NCBI RefSeq assembly: GCF_041260155.1
Contig: NC_091929.1
Span: 30,666,462-30,730,461 of the forward strand
DNA: 64,000 nt
Direction of reading: 5' to 3'
Source: Ptychodera flava
Lineage: Eukaryota; Hemichordata; Enteropneusta; Ptychoderidae
Shown: positions 23,881 through 36,240 of the stretch, one piece after another
Layout: every line of letters starts with the position of its first letter
How positions within the stretch are numbered: the stretch's first letter is position 1
Made by a program: the position numbers and the translations under genes
Notes under the pieces: generated by a model
Seen by the model: only the letters and a program-made list of their open reading frames with translations
Told to the model about the DNA's origin: nothing
Databases searched by the model: none

Positions 23881-25206
23881 CTGAGAAATACTGTATATTT
23901 GTTGTTGTAGCTGCAATTGTTGTTATTGTTGTTGCCTATTTTTTAACTCAATAATGTTGTCTCGTCGTGGCAGAATGATGAATATTGCTGACTGTGCCAT
24001 TTTTATGCCAAACTTTAAACACCATCTCTCCCTTTTTCCTGTAGGCACAGGCTGATATTGCGATGGATTCTCTTATCGGAGCGTGTTGGCGTTGTGGCCG
24101 TGCAGGAACTGTGAAGTGTCCGCATTGTGATTTTGGTCTGTACTGTTGTAGAAAGTGTATGAAAGAAGACAGGTTTAGACATGAGGTTTGTGTGCTTTCA
24201 CACTGCAATTATTTTTTTGTAAAGGGCTAGCACGTTGGGTGTACATCTGATCGATTGTGAAATCGTGTTCGGACTTAATACTGACATTATAGATACCCCC
24301 ATCACGATGTTATGCCGCCTCTTTCTGTTCGTGGGCAATCTAGTAATGACGCTTATTTCTATAACCCATATCAACCTCCCATGATATCTGACGCCTTTAT
24401 ATTGAGATTTCAGTTTATGTGTCTGCCTGTGTCTCTCCCTTTCTCTATTTGTCATGTTTTTTTCTCGTCTGATCACCAATTGCGTATCCTTATTTCGACC
24501 AACACAGTGAATCGACGAGTAATTCTTCCAATTACAGATAATATCTAAATTAAAAGCCATTCTCTTCATTGATCATATTAATATGAATATTACATACATG
24601 GCATCTTAGGAACCCATACCATGCTGATCGTGTAAAGGAACAATGACGAAAATCTAACCAAAGGGACAACTTGAGTATAAATTAAATATCAGGGTGTTTT
24701 TCAGGTTTATCTAATAGGAAATTAAACCACTTACGAAAAATTTCAATGGAAATAAAATGACTCACACCATCTAAATGCTAAATGTTGACAAGAATGAATA
24801 AGAGTATCAGGGCTTTGGGACTACGTTTAGGGTATAAATTGTCCTTGATGCATGAAACTACTCTAACTTTAACTTTCGAGGGTTTGAATGAACATAAGGC
24901 AGCACTGTTAGGCATATCTTACTGTCGACATCCGTTGAATGCATAGCACTGAATTTCTTGAGAAAATATAAAATATGATCTCTTCTCTGTTTACTTGACA
25001 AATAATGTCAATACTGGTATATGGTAAGCAGAGGAACTTTATGGTGCCCGTCTAAAATGCTGCCACTGTCACGCTGAGCAAACATAAAGGATGTTTAATA
25101 CATCATGATGTAGTTGATCTGTTTTTGTAAGCGTCAGACAATTTTCAACAATATTATGGCTCAGCTAAATCAACGGAATTTGGATTTACCTTTGGAATGC
25201 TGCTAA

Positions 25207-25208
25207 TT

Positions 25209-25267
<59 letters not shown>

Positions 25268-25269
25268 TT
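25207..25269. repeat. (ATTT)n microsatellite
   Basis: Sixteen nearly perfect ATTT units in the intron of MYND copy 3. Confidence 0.95.
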
Positions 25270-26347
25270 GTGCTTATTTAATGGGGTAGCCTTGTAGAGA
25301 GTTATCTCGCTCAGGGTTCTCGAAATTACGACAAGTTTACGATACGAAAAAAAGTATTAAAAAAACCCAAAACAAACAACCACATTTTCTACATTTGCTC
25401 TAGTAATAACTTGACGAAATTTTAAGTCCTGTTCGTGCAAATATGTATAATTTTTCAGGCTACTCTATATGAAGAATTGCATTTTCAACTTAAACCAACA
25501 TATCGACAGACCTACGCTATGGATTTACTGTTAATTTTAAGGTGGCCGAGGTGTGTTAGGGGCCTATATCTGTAGATTTTTTGCCGTTTCCTCGTAATAA
25601 ACAATCTGTGTTCACTAGCAGACAGATACTAGTAGGCCTTCAAGGTGCACGTAACAGATGGAAATGGTAAAGAGACGTTCTTTGCGCATTAACACCAAAA
25701 GATGATGGCCACAAAAAAGTGAGGGATCGAGCCCAAGATTGAAAGTAAAAACTTTTTGTAATTCGGGCAAATTATAATAATGATTTGATCTCAATAATAT
25801 TTGGAAGAAATTTGACATCTCAGCATAAATGCAGGATCATATCATGTCGTATTGATTAAATAGTGCGAAGGACTAACGCTTTTTCTGCATGTTTTGTGAA
25901 TGTGGGGCCACATGGACGTAAAGAGCGATTTTCCTATCATTGGCATAAGGGGTCTTGGTCGTCTCGGTGGGTTTTTCCTGTACCATCTACAGAGTGCAAC
26001 TTCATGTGGGATATGGGTATAACTTGACTTCAAAGCATAGGGATTGATTTCACCTGTTGCTGTTTGGCATGTGACAAGTGTCGTTAAAGTGACACATTGC
26101 CTGTATACATACAGACAGAAAGGAAAGAATGTGTACAAGTAAGCCTAGATCAAATATTTATGATAAAATTGTTGAATTCTGTTTTCTAGTTGGTTTTGTT
26201 TGAGTTTTATCAATTATACGCTGGTAAAACATTTTGGGAATAATATTGTAGATGTGATTAATTAACTGAACAGTATGCAGGCCGCAATATGTATGTGACA
26301 ACCTATTTTTTGTTATCGCTTATGTAGTCGTAATGCTTCTTCCAAAT

Positions 26348-27537
26348 ACCTGATATAAACTGAAAATGCTGACGTATTTCATTATATACTGCAGTCATGT
26401 GTAAATTGGAACTTTTGTCAGATGTTTTGCAACTTCATCGAAAGTGTATGATCAACGTAATGACGAATATTCATCACAGATTAATTCTAAAGGTCACTAA
26501 GTATTCAAATCTGTAATTAGCTGAATTAAAATTAGTTAATTTCTTTGACGGCTGTCATTGTATTACCATTTTATATTGCAAGTGTAATTGCATTCGGTCG
26601 AGTCGTTCAAGCTATATATGCCGAACTGTGAAAGATCATTTGATATACAAATTATAATTAGCTGACATGAAAATGCGAAATGACTTTCAATATTGGTATA
26701 ACCTGGTAAAATCATCAATGTACATATCATGCTTTGTCAACTTTGATAAAATAAATCCAAGTAAATATCCACAATTAGGAAAATTCATTAAATATGCAAA
26801 TTAGGAAATTGACTGAAATGTTCTCCTTAAATATGCAAATAAGGAATTGGCTGAAGTAAAACTGCCTAATGATTTTCAGTAATGTTATATCAAGGTATCT
26901 TCAATGTACATTTCATCAACTTTGGTCGAGTAATTCATACATATATATATAATTAGGAAAGTTTATTAAATATGCGAATAAGGAATTTGCTGAATTAAAA
27001 ATGCTTTATTACTTTCAACAATGTTATATCATCGTATCTTTAATGTGCATAGCAAGTTTCATCAATTTTGGTCGAGTCAATTCAAACATATATTCCTAAT
27101 TTCTAATGCTCATTGAATATGCAAATTAGGATTGGATGAGTTAAATGCTTAATGACTTTCAATAATATTAAATCATAGTATCTTCAATATACATACCAGG
27201 TTTCGTCAATTTTGATAGAGTCAATTCAGATATCTCTCCCTAATTAGGAAAGTTCATTAAATATGAAAATTAGCCATTATCTTTTATGTCACCTCTTAAT
27301 TTCTTTCACAGCTGATATATCTTGGTGTGATCAACATTTGTAGCAAGTCTCATCAATTTTGTGCAGCCGTTCTCAGTGAATATCCTTTTTTTTCTGACAA
27401 TAAATTATTCAACAAGAGCAAAATAAGCAAGCCACAACCACCAAAAACTAATCAATTCTTGCCATTTGCAAATGAATCTATATATTAGATTTAATTTTTA
27501 TTTGAAGAGGTGTTTTTGAGATATCGAGCACACAGTC

Positions 27538-27578
<41 letters not shown>

Positions 27579-27616
27579 TCGCTGTGACATAAGCTCACGT
27601 GTGTGAACACGTGAGC
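26348..27616. mobile_element. CACGTG-hairpin element B in the intron of MYND copy 3
   Basis: The right end is a hairpin (stem GCTCACGTGT / ACACGTGAGC, loop GTGA, 27593-27616) preceded by (GACA)n and CATCGCTGTGACA. The interior has AT-rich sub-repeats carrying ATTAAATATGCAAATTAGG at about 145-bp spacing. The left end, ACCTGATATAAACTGAAAATG, matches in reverse complement the inner boundary of the left part of element A (about 17640-17685). The intron of copy 2 at 8705-8730 is the empty site: CTTCTTCCGAATAAAATGAAC versus CTTCTTCCAAA | element | TAAAAATGAAT. The insertion therefore followed the gene duplication or was never in copy 2. Confidence 0.75.
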
Positions 27617-29523
27617 TAAAAATGAATATTTTTCACTGCAAAACTTACACTGTACGCATATTGCGCGTTACAATACACTTTTCCATGACGTCGAACACCG
27701 TTTGACCTAAATATCTTCTTGCGCAAAGCTCAAAATCAGTTGTACTGTTCACCTTTTCAGGTCGAGTGTAAGTATGCCGAGAAATTCCAAGCGTGCACTG
27801 CCTGTGGCAGGGATACCCAATCGACCAAACTGTGCTCTGGTTGTTTGTCGGCGAGGTACTGTAATAAAGATTGTCAAAAGAAACACTGGCAAAAACACAA
27901 GAATGCATGCTTTGAGGTAGGAAACAACATTATCACAGTAGCGTCGGCTTTAATTCACAAGCACCGCCACGTTGATATTGACGCCAAGGAATTAGACGGT
28001 GCTGGTATCCATTACCTTGGCAACACACCTGCAGTTGATCTATTAAAACTACACCAGAATGAATGGAGCAGTGGACATTATCCCGATAAGTTGTCCCTTC
28101 TACTTGCTGGTGTTGGTGACCTAAGAAATGTAATCAAGACGGTAGCCTCACTTCCAAATGAGTTCAATGGTCAAGTGGACTTTACCATGAACGACTGTGA
28201 ATGTCCATATTCTGGCTCGAAACGTGTTATTCTTGTACATGATGTTTTCAGCAAGTAATATCAAGGAAGTCTCAGATGCGTTGGTCCAGTTATGGTACTC
28301 CATATGCATTACAGACGAACACAATGAATATCTGAAGGGCGTTCTCGAGCATTTGTTGACAACCGACACAGACACAATAGCTCTACAGACAAAGGGCAAG
28401 TTGGTTGTTATGGAAGATGATTTACATCAGTTCAAATCGATCTGGTCGGCTTGGATGACGTCATTACAAAATGGCGGCCCGAAAGGCCATATTATCAGGC
28501 AACGTCACGCCACCATTGCCGGTGACCCTAGCTGTGCAGATGGTTGGTTTGGCTACATTAATGGTGTACCTGAACGACATCGTCAGTCACTACAGGAATG
28601 GTGGAAATCTGGTGTTTTGATATCTTCTTCCGATTCTAAGAAACAGGAAGCAGTTTTTCAAAACGTGACTCTACTGTGTATAAATCCTCTTAGTGAAAGT
28701 GCGGTCAGGCATATTCCTTTTCCTGGACTGTCTCTGCAAGGCATGGTAGCTCATCAGTTTCATGATGAATCATTGGTGTACCCAGTCGAATCTGACAAAA
28801 TTCCTTTTACTTGTTGGGATTATTTAGAGGCAAGTCTGCACACAGATGTAGATTGTGTATCAAAAATGTACTGCAGCTACATCTCTCACGTGATTGAGAA
28901 ATTCATTGGCGTGCTGAAAGAGGCCAAGCTTTATTTCACGTTCTGCTCGGCGATTGCTTTCAGCTTGGAACGAATTTTCAAGGAAAGAGTTTCGATCGCA
29001 TCGCAACTTCAAATTTGGCTGATTACTATGGGGTACCAGCTATTCTGGATTACTTTAAGCCTTTCTTAAATTCATCGAATTCACATTCTCTAATTATAAC
29101 GGAATCGTTGATTGGCTGTGTAATCTGAAAGCGGTCGAGCCTGATCCGATCGATAACGTAAGTGCCAGTGATAGATTTGCTACATGTGTCGACATAGCTC
29201 GTGATACAGGAAATCCGATTGAGAATTTCGGTTTTTTCGAATCGCAGACTACATTTAGAGAATACTGTGATGCGACAACGATGTTTATGAATTATCTCAG
29301 GATTGATGTCCTTGCTAGCCGTATCCGAAAATCTGGACGGAAACCGACGCGTAAGGACATACCAAACTACAGTGATGCCACGACATATAATGGACTCAGG
29401 CTTCGAGATTTTAACCACGAGCTCAATCGGGTCATGCCATATCGTTGGAAGGTAAAAAAACGACGTGTTACTCAGATAAATGGACAAGAAAGGAGTTTGG
29501 AATGGTGTTTGGCAAATGATTAG

Positions 29524-30420
29524 CGTTTTCCAAGAAGTAAACACAGTTGTTTGTCATAAATGGAAATTGCTTATGGAAGATTCTATTCTAAGGGGGAAAA
29601 GGGCGAATTGAATCCGAAAGACTGAGTTTTCTGTGCTGACAAATGGCAGAGAGTCGTTGATCTGAGATAAGTGAATACATATAAGGAACTCGACAATTAA
29701 TTTAAAAAGGGGATGAGTAATCGGTCCCCGAGAAAATTTACGAAAAAAACTGGGCAATATACTTAACGCCGGCCGCATGTGAGTGTGCACGACATATAGC
29801 TGAGGCAAGGCAAGTGCCTTCTGGAGTGAATTGTGCCCAAATCGGGTGTAAAACCACCTGTAGAGGGCGTAATTGCTATAGTCATATACTGCATTGATAT
29901 TCGTGTATCTGATATTTATGTTTTATACGAATTTTATATAGCTTTAAAAACAAGATAGCTTGCAAATTTGGCGACAGTCCACCGTCGAACGGAAATTTGA
30001 TACCTGGGACAGAGCGTTGTCATCAACCGCATGTGTACTCATACTATCTGGCAGTGTAAGGTAGCCAGCGATATGTGTTAATGTTTGTCGACGAAGTGCT
30101 CCGAAATGCTTGTCTAATTATGTAGTTTCATAGGTATAATTTCAAAACGTATACGCTACACTATTAAATTGTAAATGTTGAAACATGAAATTACCAAAAA
30201 ATATAGATTTTATAAACAAGCATAAAAGATGCGCTCACAACCTAAACAACCAGAATGAGCGACATAAAAATATAGCATTAAAAAACCTAACAGTCAATCA
30301 TTCCATGTTCACAGACATTTAAATCTGATGCATGACAATCCTGCAAAACAGCCCATTCTTTATGACCATTACAGCTTTAAATTTCTCTAACTTTTATTGC
30401 AGTTTTCATGTATATTATAT
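29524..30420 (+). repeat. 3' flank of MYND unit, copy 3
   Basis: Collinear with 3780-4740 and 10632-11547. The match ends near 30420 within a block also found at 4700 and 15730 (TAACTTTTATTG...TTTTCATGTA), which marks the right limit of recognisable array homology. Confidence 0.65.
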
Positions 30421-31679
30421 TTTTGTAACACAGAGACCGAGAACAAAACGTTTGCTTTTTCTGTAGTGTTACTTCGAAAAAAGTATATATTGTTGGGTGA
30501 TTTTTCAACTTATTTGTTGTGCTTCATTAACTCGAAGAGAGTAACTGTATACCCAACTGTGGCGTAATGAGTGTTAATTGAAGTATTGTCATCTTCCGTC
30601 AAGCCCTTAGAGCTTCAATGAAACCTCACTCACACCTTAGTTTTTTATGGAAGTTTTATACCATTTGGATACAGATCCCTTTTGCAATGATTTTTTCTAA
30701 TAACACAATTTGTTGATCAAACCAAACATAACCAAACCAAACATAACACAGCGTCTTTTGCTACAATTCACTTTGATTGCAAAGATTCATTCAATTTGCA
30801 TTCATTTGTGGACCCGTTATTATATTGGTTGGGTTCACCTTTTATCATGACAAGAAGTCGTAAGAAAAGTAAAAAAAGAAGTCAAATTTACCTTGCTTTT
30901 TTCTCTCTCTCCTGTTTTCATAATTTAACTCCACTCAATTGACTGAGTGAAATTTTGTAAATTTTTCACTTTATGTTCTTTAAATACTATACAACAGAAC
31001 AACAATTTCTTGGCATTGAAGGTCTCACTTACATTTTTAATATGACTTATTTTAATTTTGATTATTTTAATTTAAATATCTTTTTCCAATGTCAATCTTT
31101 CAACCCCTGCCATTTAAGAATGAGAATAGATAATGAAAAAACTGTCGTTTTTCCATCATATATTGTAGTTTTAAATGAGATATTTCAAAAAATAGTATCA
31201 AGTTTTTGACAGATTAATTTTTATCAGTAATATAAAAATTTAGGTTTTCAAATCTGAATATATACCCTATTCATTATTCAAGAGAACTATTGCTACCATA
31301 TTAAACTTTAGATTTTCTGCTTTTCTGGAAATATATAGTATGAGGGGGTTTTCATGTCATCTTGCCTTGAAAAACGTGTGTTAGATAAGTTCAACGCCAA
31401 AGCTTTTCCTGATTAGTCCGTTGAACAGTAGTGCTTCAGAAGTGTGCCCCCCCCAACTTGTTATTCCCATGACACAGCGGTAACCATCCTTTTCTTTGTT
31501 TTTTATTGAACTACGACAAATTTGCCGATATTTTACATACAGTACAAACTAAATGAGCCCACGAGATAATATGTTCACATGGTTTGTATTGCATGAGTTT
31601 CTAAAAAGGTGTATCGAGTGTTGAGCAAGTTAAGAGCATTTATTGATATGATAGAGATTCGTTTCCATAGTGTGTAGTA
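30421..31679. other. No gene seen; AT-rich intergenic
   Basis: AT-rich sequence with short poly-T runs and a small direct repeat CCAAACATAA near 30725. No supported coding exon. Confidence 0.45.
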
Positions 31680-33290
31680 TACGCGGACAATTTCGCTGTC
31701 ACTGCATTTAGTGATGTCCGTTCCGTATTACCGGACAGAGATCACGCTCATTTGTAAATATGGCGCAACTAAAGTTGAGAAACTGAAAAAATATGATTTG
31801 AAATTCTTGTTTTTTGTTAATGCTATTCTATCAAAAGGATTTTGAACAAGAGACAGATACTTCTCATATATAAAAACAGTTATTTTACAATAAATATTTA
31901 GTTTCTCATTACTTTCTATGGCTTTCTTCCAGAGATCAACAAACTTTGCTTTCAAGGAATGTTTGGCTGTCCTAATAACTTTAGACAATTCACAGTTCTT
32001 CACTTCATTAAGCGTGACCAATTATAGATAAAGACAGATTTAAAGGGCAGTGGTCGTCGCGCTGCGCATGCTTCAGGGGGGTCCCCCTGTTGAAAACATA
32101 TCCGAGAATGCCGCACTAGGTTACGAGTTTTTTATAATGTTTGCGATATTGCGGCTTGTTAAAATGGCGGCCGATGTGTCACAAGCATACCAACTTACCA
32201 AAATCTAACATGCAATAAAAGGTCAATTAATCTAAGTTAAATATCTGCTGAATATTGAACAGTAATTACGAGGTGGATTGAGATCATATTTGATCGTGAT
32301 TTTCTTGAATGGGGATCGGCTACTATTGTCGCTCGAGCTATGGATCTAAACACTTTGAACAATCTCAAATTCACCGTTAGGTTTCAGAAAGTAATCACTA
32401 CATCTTTTTTAACTTACTTTTATAAATACGTAACCCCCCTAGCCTCTGATCCATACAATAACACTGGTTTGACTAGAGAGTCAAAAGATGCAGTTGTAGC
32501 ACCACTTGAGTCCCATTTTGAGAGTTAAATGTTTTAATAAAAGCAATTAAGAACGCAGTGCTTTGTTTTTTAAAGAAAACCTTGCTTTTTTAAAATTTCT
32601 AGATGGAATAAAAGTGATACCTAGGTAAATATATGAGCAAACAATATCTAATCTCTTACCATAAATGTAGATATTATATTTTTGCGGATTAAAGTTTGCA
32701 TTGAATATCATGATTTTTGTTTTCTTGAGACTTATTGATAACCGCCACTTATTACAAAAGGATTCAAGCAGAGTGCTGCAAGCCAGGCTGTGAGGCTGAT
32801 AATAACACAATATCTTCTGCAAACATTTAAATTGGCAGTTTTTTATCAAGCAAAACAGGAGCATCAATACATTTGTTATGAAGTAAGGTTGGCAAATCAT
32901 TTGAAAATAAATTAAATAAAGTGAGACTGAGATTACAATCTTGCCCAATTCCAACATGTGAATGAAATGAATGGTTATAACCAGATGATAACTTGATACA
33001 TGTCTTGACATTATCATACATGCACTTTACAATATTCAAAAACTTACTACTAAAGCCTTGTTTTAATAATTTATAAAACAAACCTAAATGCCAGACACTG
33101 TCAAAACTTTCTGGCGAACAATCCTCTTCTCCCAAAATGGTAGAAAAGTAATACATGTATACTAGTAGTAAGACTAGAAGATAATCTATGTGGGATAATA
33201 ACAGAAATCCTGGGTTGAAAGTTGAGCAGCTATTGCGAAAATTTGAGAAGGTACAAACAAACATATAGGTTATTTCACACATACTAAATT
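31680..33290 (-). mobile_element. LINE fragment on minus strand, interrupted by an insert
   Basis: Reading right to left: a reverse transcriptase piece (33282-32827) with FDSVWHLGLFYKLLKQGF, YNHSFHSHVGIGQDCNLS and LFNLFSNDLP; then FCNKWRLSISLKKTKIMIFN and CSYIYLGITF (about 32780-32590); and further left a C-terminal piece (32021-31728) with FVDLWKKAI and NPFDRIALTKNK. The two parts are separated by about 0.5 kb of non-LINE sequence (about 32040-32540), probably an insertion, which begins with GGGCAGTGGTCGTCGCGCTG. Frames are broken throughout, so the copy is dead. Confidence 0.75.
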
Positions 33291-33540
33291 CTATCCAATA
33301 ATCCTAAAGTCGAAACTAATCATCAGTGCAATTATAGAAAATGGAGAAAATAATAACATGCTTGTCTTAAAGAAATATGGATCAACAAAGATTGATGTCA
33401 AAGTCAAATCACTGTACTTGAAATTGGTGAGAAGAAATGGAATGAAGTCAAAAGTCAAATCGGCCAAAAAGTGGACTGTGAACTTTGTTCTTACGGGCAA
33501 TTACAAATCGTCGTTATTGGTTGTCTTAAGTCAATTAGAA

Positions 33541-33730
33541 TTAAGACGATTGGAACTAATTTGGGATAATTGGATATTCATATTTTTCAAATTTCTCAAA
33601 TTTGCTTGGTGCCATATGGCTGAATGTTGTAATATTGCAAATTACTCATAAACATGAGATTACATTTGTAGATGAAATCGACATTACTTCACCATCCAAT
33701 TATCCCAAATTAATTCAAATCGTGTTCATT
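33541..33730. repeat. Inverted repeat, MITE-like
   Basis: TAATTTGGGATAATTGGAT at about 33557-33575 is repeated in inverse at about 33694-33714, with partial matching beyond (ACGATTGGAAC versus ACGATTTGAAT). Arms are about 35 bp around a 110-bp AT-rich centre. Confidence 0.55.
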
Positions 33731-34187
33731 GCAAGCATAATATGACTGATTTAATTGGGAAGGTATTCAGAGCAAGTTTATCACTGGAAGCATGGCCATA
33801 ACTTATAGTAAGTCATGGGAAATGCGATAAAAGCACAATTGAATTGAGCGCAAAAATGTAGGAATTTTGGCAAAAATGTAATTCTTATTTTTTAGCAAAC
33901 GTTTTCGACAACAACATCGATATAAAAAAGTAGCTACAGCAGGTATTTAAAGTGAAAAAGATATTATTTAGACTTCTCGTGAATAAATAACTTTGAACAA
34001 AAGAAATTCAGTTGTTCGTAAAGGATAGAGGTCGCTCTTCAATCCTGGGCAATGTAACTGAAATGGTATTTGTCGTCATAGCGAAAGACTTTATGGACAA
34101 GTGATGTACAAAGTTGACTGATTTTGTGGCAAAATTTTGAATCCAGTTAGACTTCATTGTATATGATGCGCCTTGAACTCATCTTTT

Positions 34188-35145
34188 CCAGTAATGCTTA
34201 CTTTTGATAATTGTTTCACTATTTCTTTATGTCAACCATAATTCATTGTTCTACTCCCAAGGTATGTTGATATACACAATATCACAGAGTAATATCAGAC
34301 AGAGTGGCAACACCTATTGTTTAAGGCGTGAAGCGGTTACGTAAGCAATCCATGTTTGCCTCGCCTCACGAAGCTCTTGGCTCTCTTTTCCGAAGAGTGC
34401 CGACCATGCACCCTTCGGTAATTTTCGGATTTTCACCAATTGTCAAGCGAAAGTATGTTCGACAAAGCTTGTGTTGTTGTTGTCGTGTGGTGCTGATCGG
34501 AATTGATGTGCTGGCGAAAACGGGAGTGTTTTGAGCTTCAGGAAAGTGGGTTTTACCGTTTTAAAAATTCCTCTCATATTTTTATGAATATATAATGAGT
34601 GTGTTTGGACCAAATTTGAAAGTCTTTTATCGATACTGTCTGGTTTTACTCAATGGTTTACGGTCAGTCATACCGTCTTTTACACGTGCGCCAAGAAAGG
34701 ACATGTTTATGAAACTGCTGGCGTGTTATGTTTTGATTGGCGTGAGGCAGTGTTTCTGGCCTGAGAGCTCACAAAGTAACTATGGTTGCTACGCGACTGG
34801 CAGTACGATGCCATCTCGTCGTATGTTTCGCATAATCTCGTGTAATTATCAACCACAAACCAAGCCTCCAAAAAGTTTAACACCTTTTAAGCTCATTTTA
34901 ATATGAAAAGCCAATAGTCTACCGAGACGACCATGGAACAAAAGGCATGCAAGTGTTGCCACTCTGTCAATGATATTACTCTGTGACAGTATTAAGCTTG
35001 TCAACTCAGCTTGTATGTGTGTAAACTGCATTGTTACTGTTGAAAAGTGACTTCGGGTCCGGACTAGAATTAAAATGTAAACAATAACAATGCATTTTAC
35101 ACATATAGACATTAAGTTAACAAGCTAAATAGTGAGTGTTTCAAC
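34188..35145 (+). repeat. Duplicated segment D, filled copy
   Basis: The flanks match 36241-36506 (CCAGTAATGCT...TTTCACTAT, ATGTTGATATACACA, then AGCTTGTCAACTCAGC...GGTCCGGACTAGAATT...CATTTTACACATATAGA). This copy is longer by one 703-bp TIR element. No gene. Confidence 0.8.
34283..34985 (+). mobile_element. 703-bp non-autonomous TIR element, copy 1
   Basis: The ends read CACAGAGTAATATCA..CAGAGTGGCAACAC and the complement of the same. It is flanked by ACAATAT on the left and ACAGTAT on the right, a 7-bp target duplication with one change. The paralogous unfilled site is at about 36337. A close copy lies inverted at 56602-57298. The open frames inside, beginning MKRLRKQSMFASPHEALGS and MSVFGPNLKVFYRYC, are shared by both copies but resemble no transposase. 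They are probably incidental. Confidence 0.85.
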
Positions 35146-35398
35146 ATTCTTCGGGAAGTAGAAAAAAGAAGTTGCAATTGATGTATACAAAATAAAAAGG
35201 GAAAAAATCATCAAAAGTCAGTATTAATGCTGGCCCTTTTACAATCATGATTGACATTTTGTTCTTATTGCTTGACAGACCTGTGCTATATACATTTGTC
35301 ATTGCTTTACTTATTTACAGTTATGTACATATTCAACATTTTATCAATGAGTAAATTCAAACAACCAGTACAATCCAGAACCCCCGAACACACTTGTT
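35146..35398. other. Short spacer between segment D and repeat R1
   Basis: No gene or repeat recognised. Confidence 0.4.
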
Positions 35399-35566
35399 CG
35401 TAGACTTGCTCCAAGTCTGTAAGCATATAAATATCTAAACAGAATAAATGGAAGGAAAAAACTTCACCAGACTGTGTTAGTGGCAGGCTTTTGCGCAGAT
35501 CGTGAGATGAACACGTCGGCCCACAGCCAGTAACTGCCACCGAGAAAAGGCCAGCGACTGGGGACC
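35399..35566 (+). repeat. Dispersed repeat R1, copy 2
   Basis: Partner of 349-513, with the same GACTTG-CTC-CAAGTC stem at the start and the same block order. The divergence between copies suggests old insertions. Confidence 0.6.
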
Positions 35567-36240
35567 AGACTAATTTGTTGCCCATACCGGAGCCACTGTG
35601 CCCAATCACATCGAGGCGTAAAGCTAGCTATCTCTCTATTGAAAAGGGTCATGGGAGTAATAGTTAATGGATAAGAGCTGCCATCTATTAACGACACAGG
35701 CAGGCAAATGAGATATTGGCAACTGCTGTTAAATTCAGGTCATTTCGCACGGTAAGGGATGTTCTGTCAAATCTGCTCTGTAACAACCTCCAGAAACTTC
35801 ACGTCATCGACAGAATGTCAGCTTTAAACACATCAGTCAAATCAACTGAGCATCCCGACGAATCATTGAAGGTAAGAAGCCACTTTTAACTACAATTTCA
35901 TTGATTGGACGTGGACGGGGGCTTGGTGAGGGTGTGGACACCGGAAATGTGTAAGCTAGTTGGTACAGCGGTTTTAAAAAATATTTGTATTTCAAATGAT
36001 AGGCATTTGTGCTTAAGTACGGTTGGTCCACACGTTTGCATGGTCATTTTAACAGATCCGGAGTGATGGTATGCTATAAACAAAGCCAAACAAACAAACA
36101 CACACACACACCCAAAAAAAACCGAATGAATGAACAACTACGACTAGACACGTTGGCACTTGGTCAGTGAAAAGAATTCGTAAAAAGACCGCTACCATAA
36201 CGTCATAACGTTATTTGCCTGGTTATGTAGTTAAATACGG

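Larger units (their letters stand above)
24063..29523 (+). pseudogene. Double-MYND / DUF4470 gene, copy 3 (three frameshifts)
   Basis: Exon 1 (24063-24185) encodes finger 1 with the same ligands as copy 1; residue 29 is Cys instead of Gly, giving adjacent cysteines. After a 3.6-kb intron, exon 2 starts at 27761. Relative to copies 1 and 2 there is one extra A at about 28200, one missing T at about 28912 and one missing A near 29110. The frame therefore ends at 28258, reopens at 28197-29069, and is right again only for the tail (29281-29523). Finger 2 is complete and the sequence between shifts is well conserved, so loss of function looks recent. Sequencing error in three independent places is less likely but possible. 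The intron contains an (ATTT)n tract and element B. Confidence 0.8.

Noticed and set aside
27540-27580. CRISPR-like short repeats
   Set aside because: These are GACA/TCTG microsatellites without spacers, in animal DNA.
34328-34906. Open frames as host genes
   Set aside because: The same frames recur inverted at 56678-57254 inside a TIR element, so they belong to a repeat.
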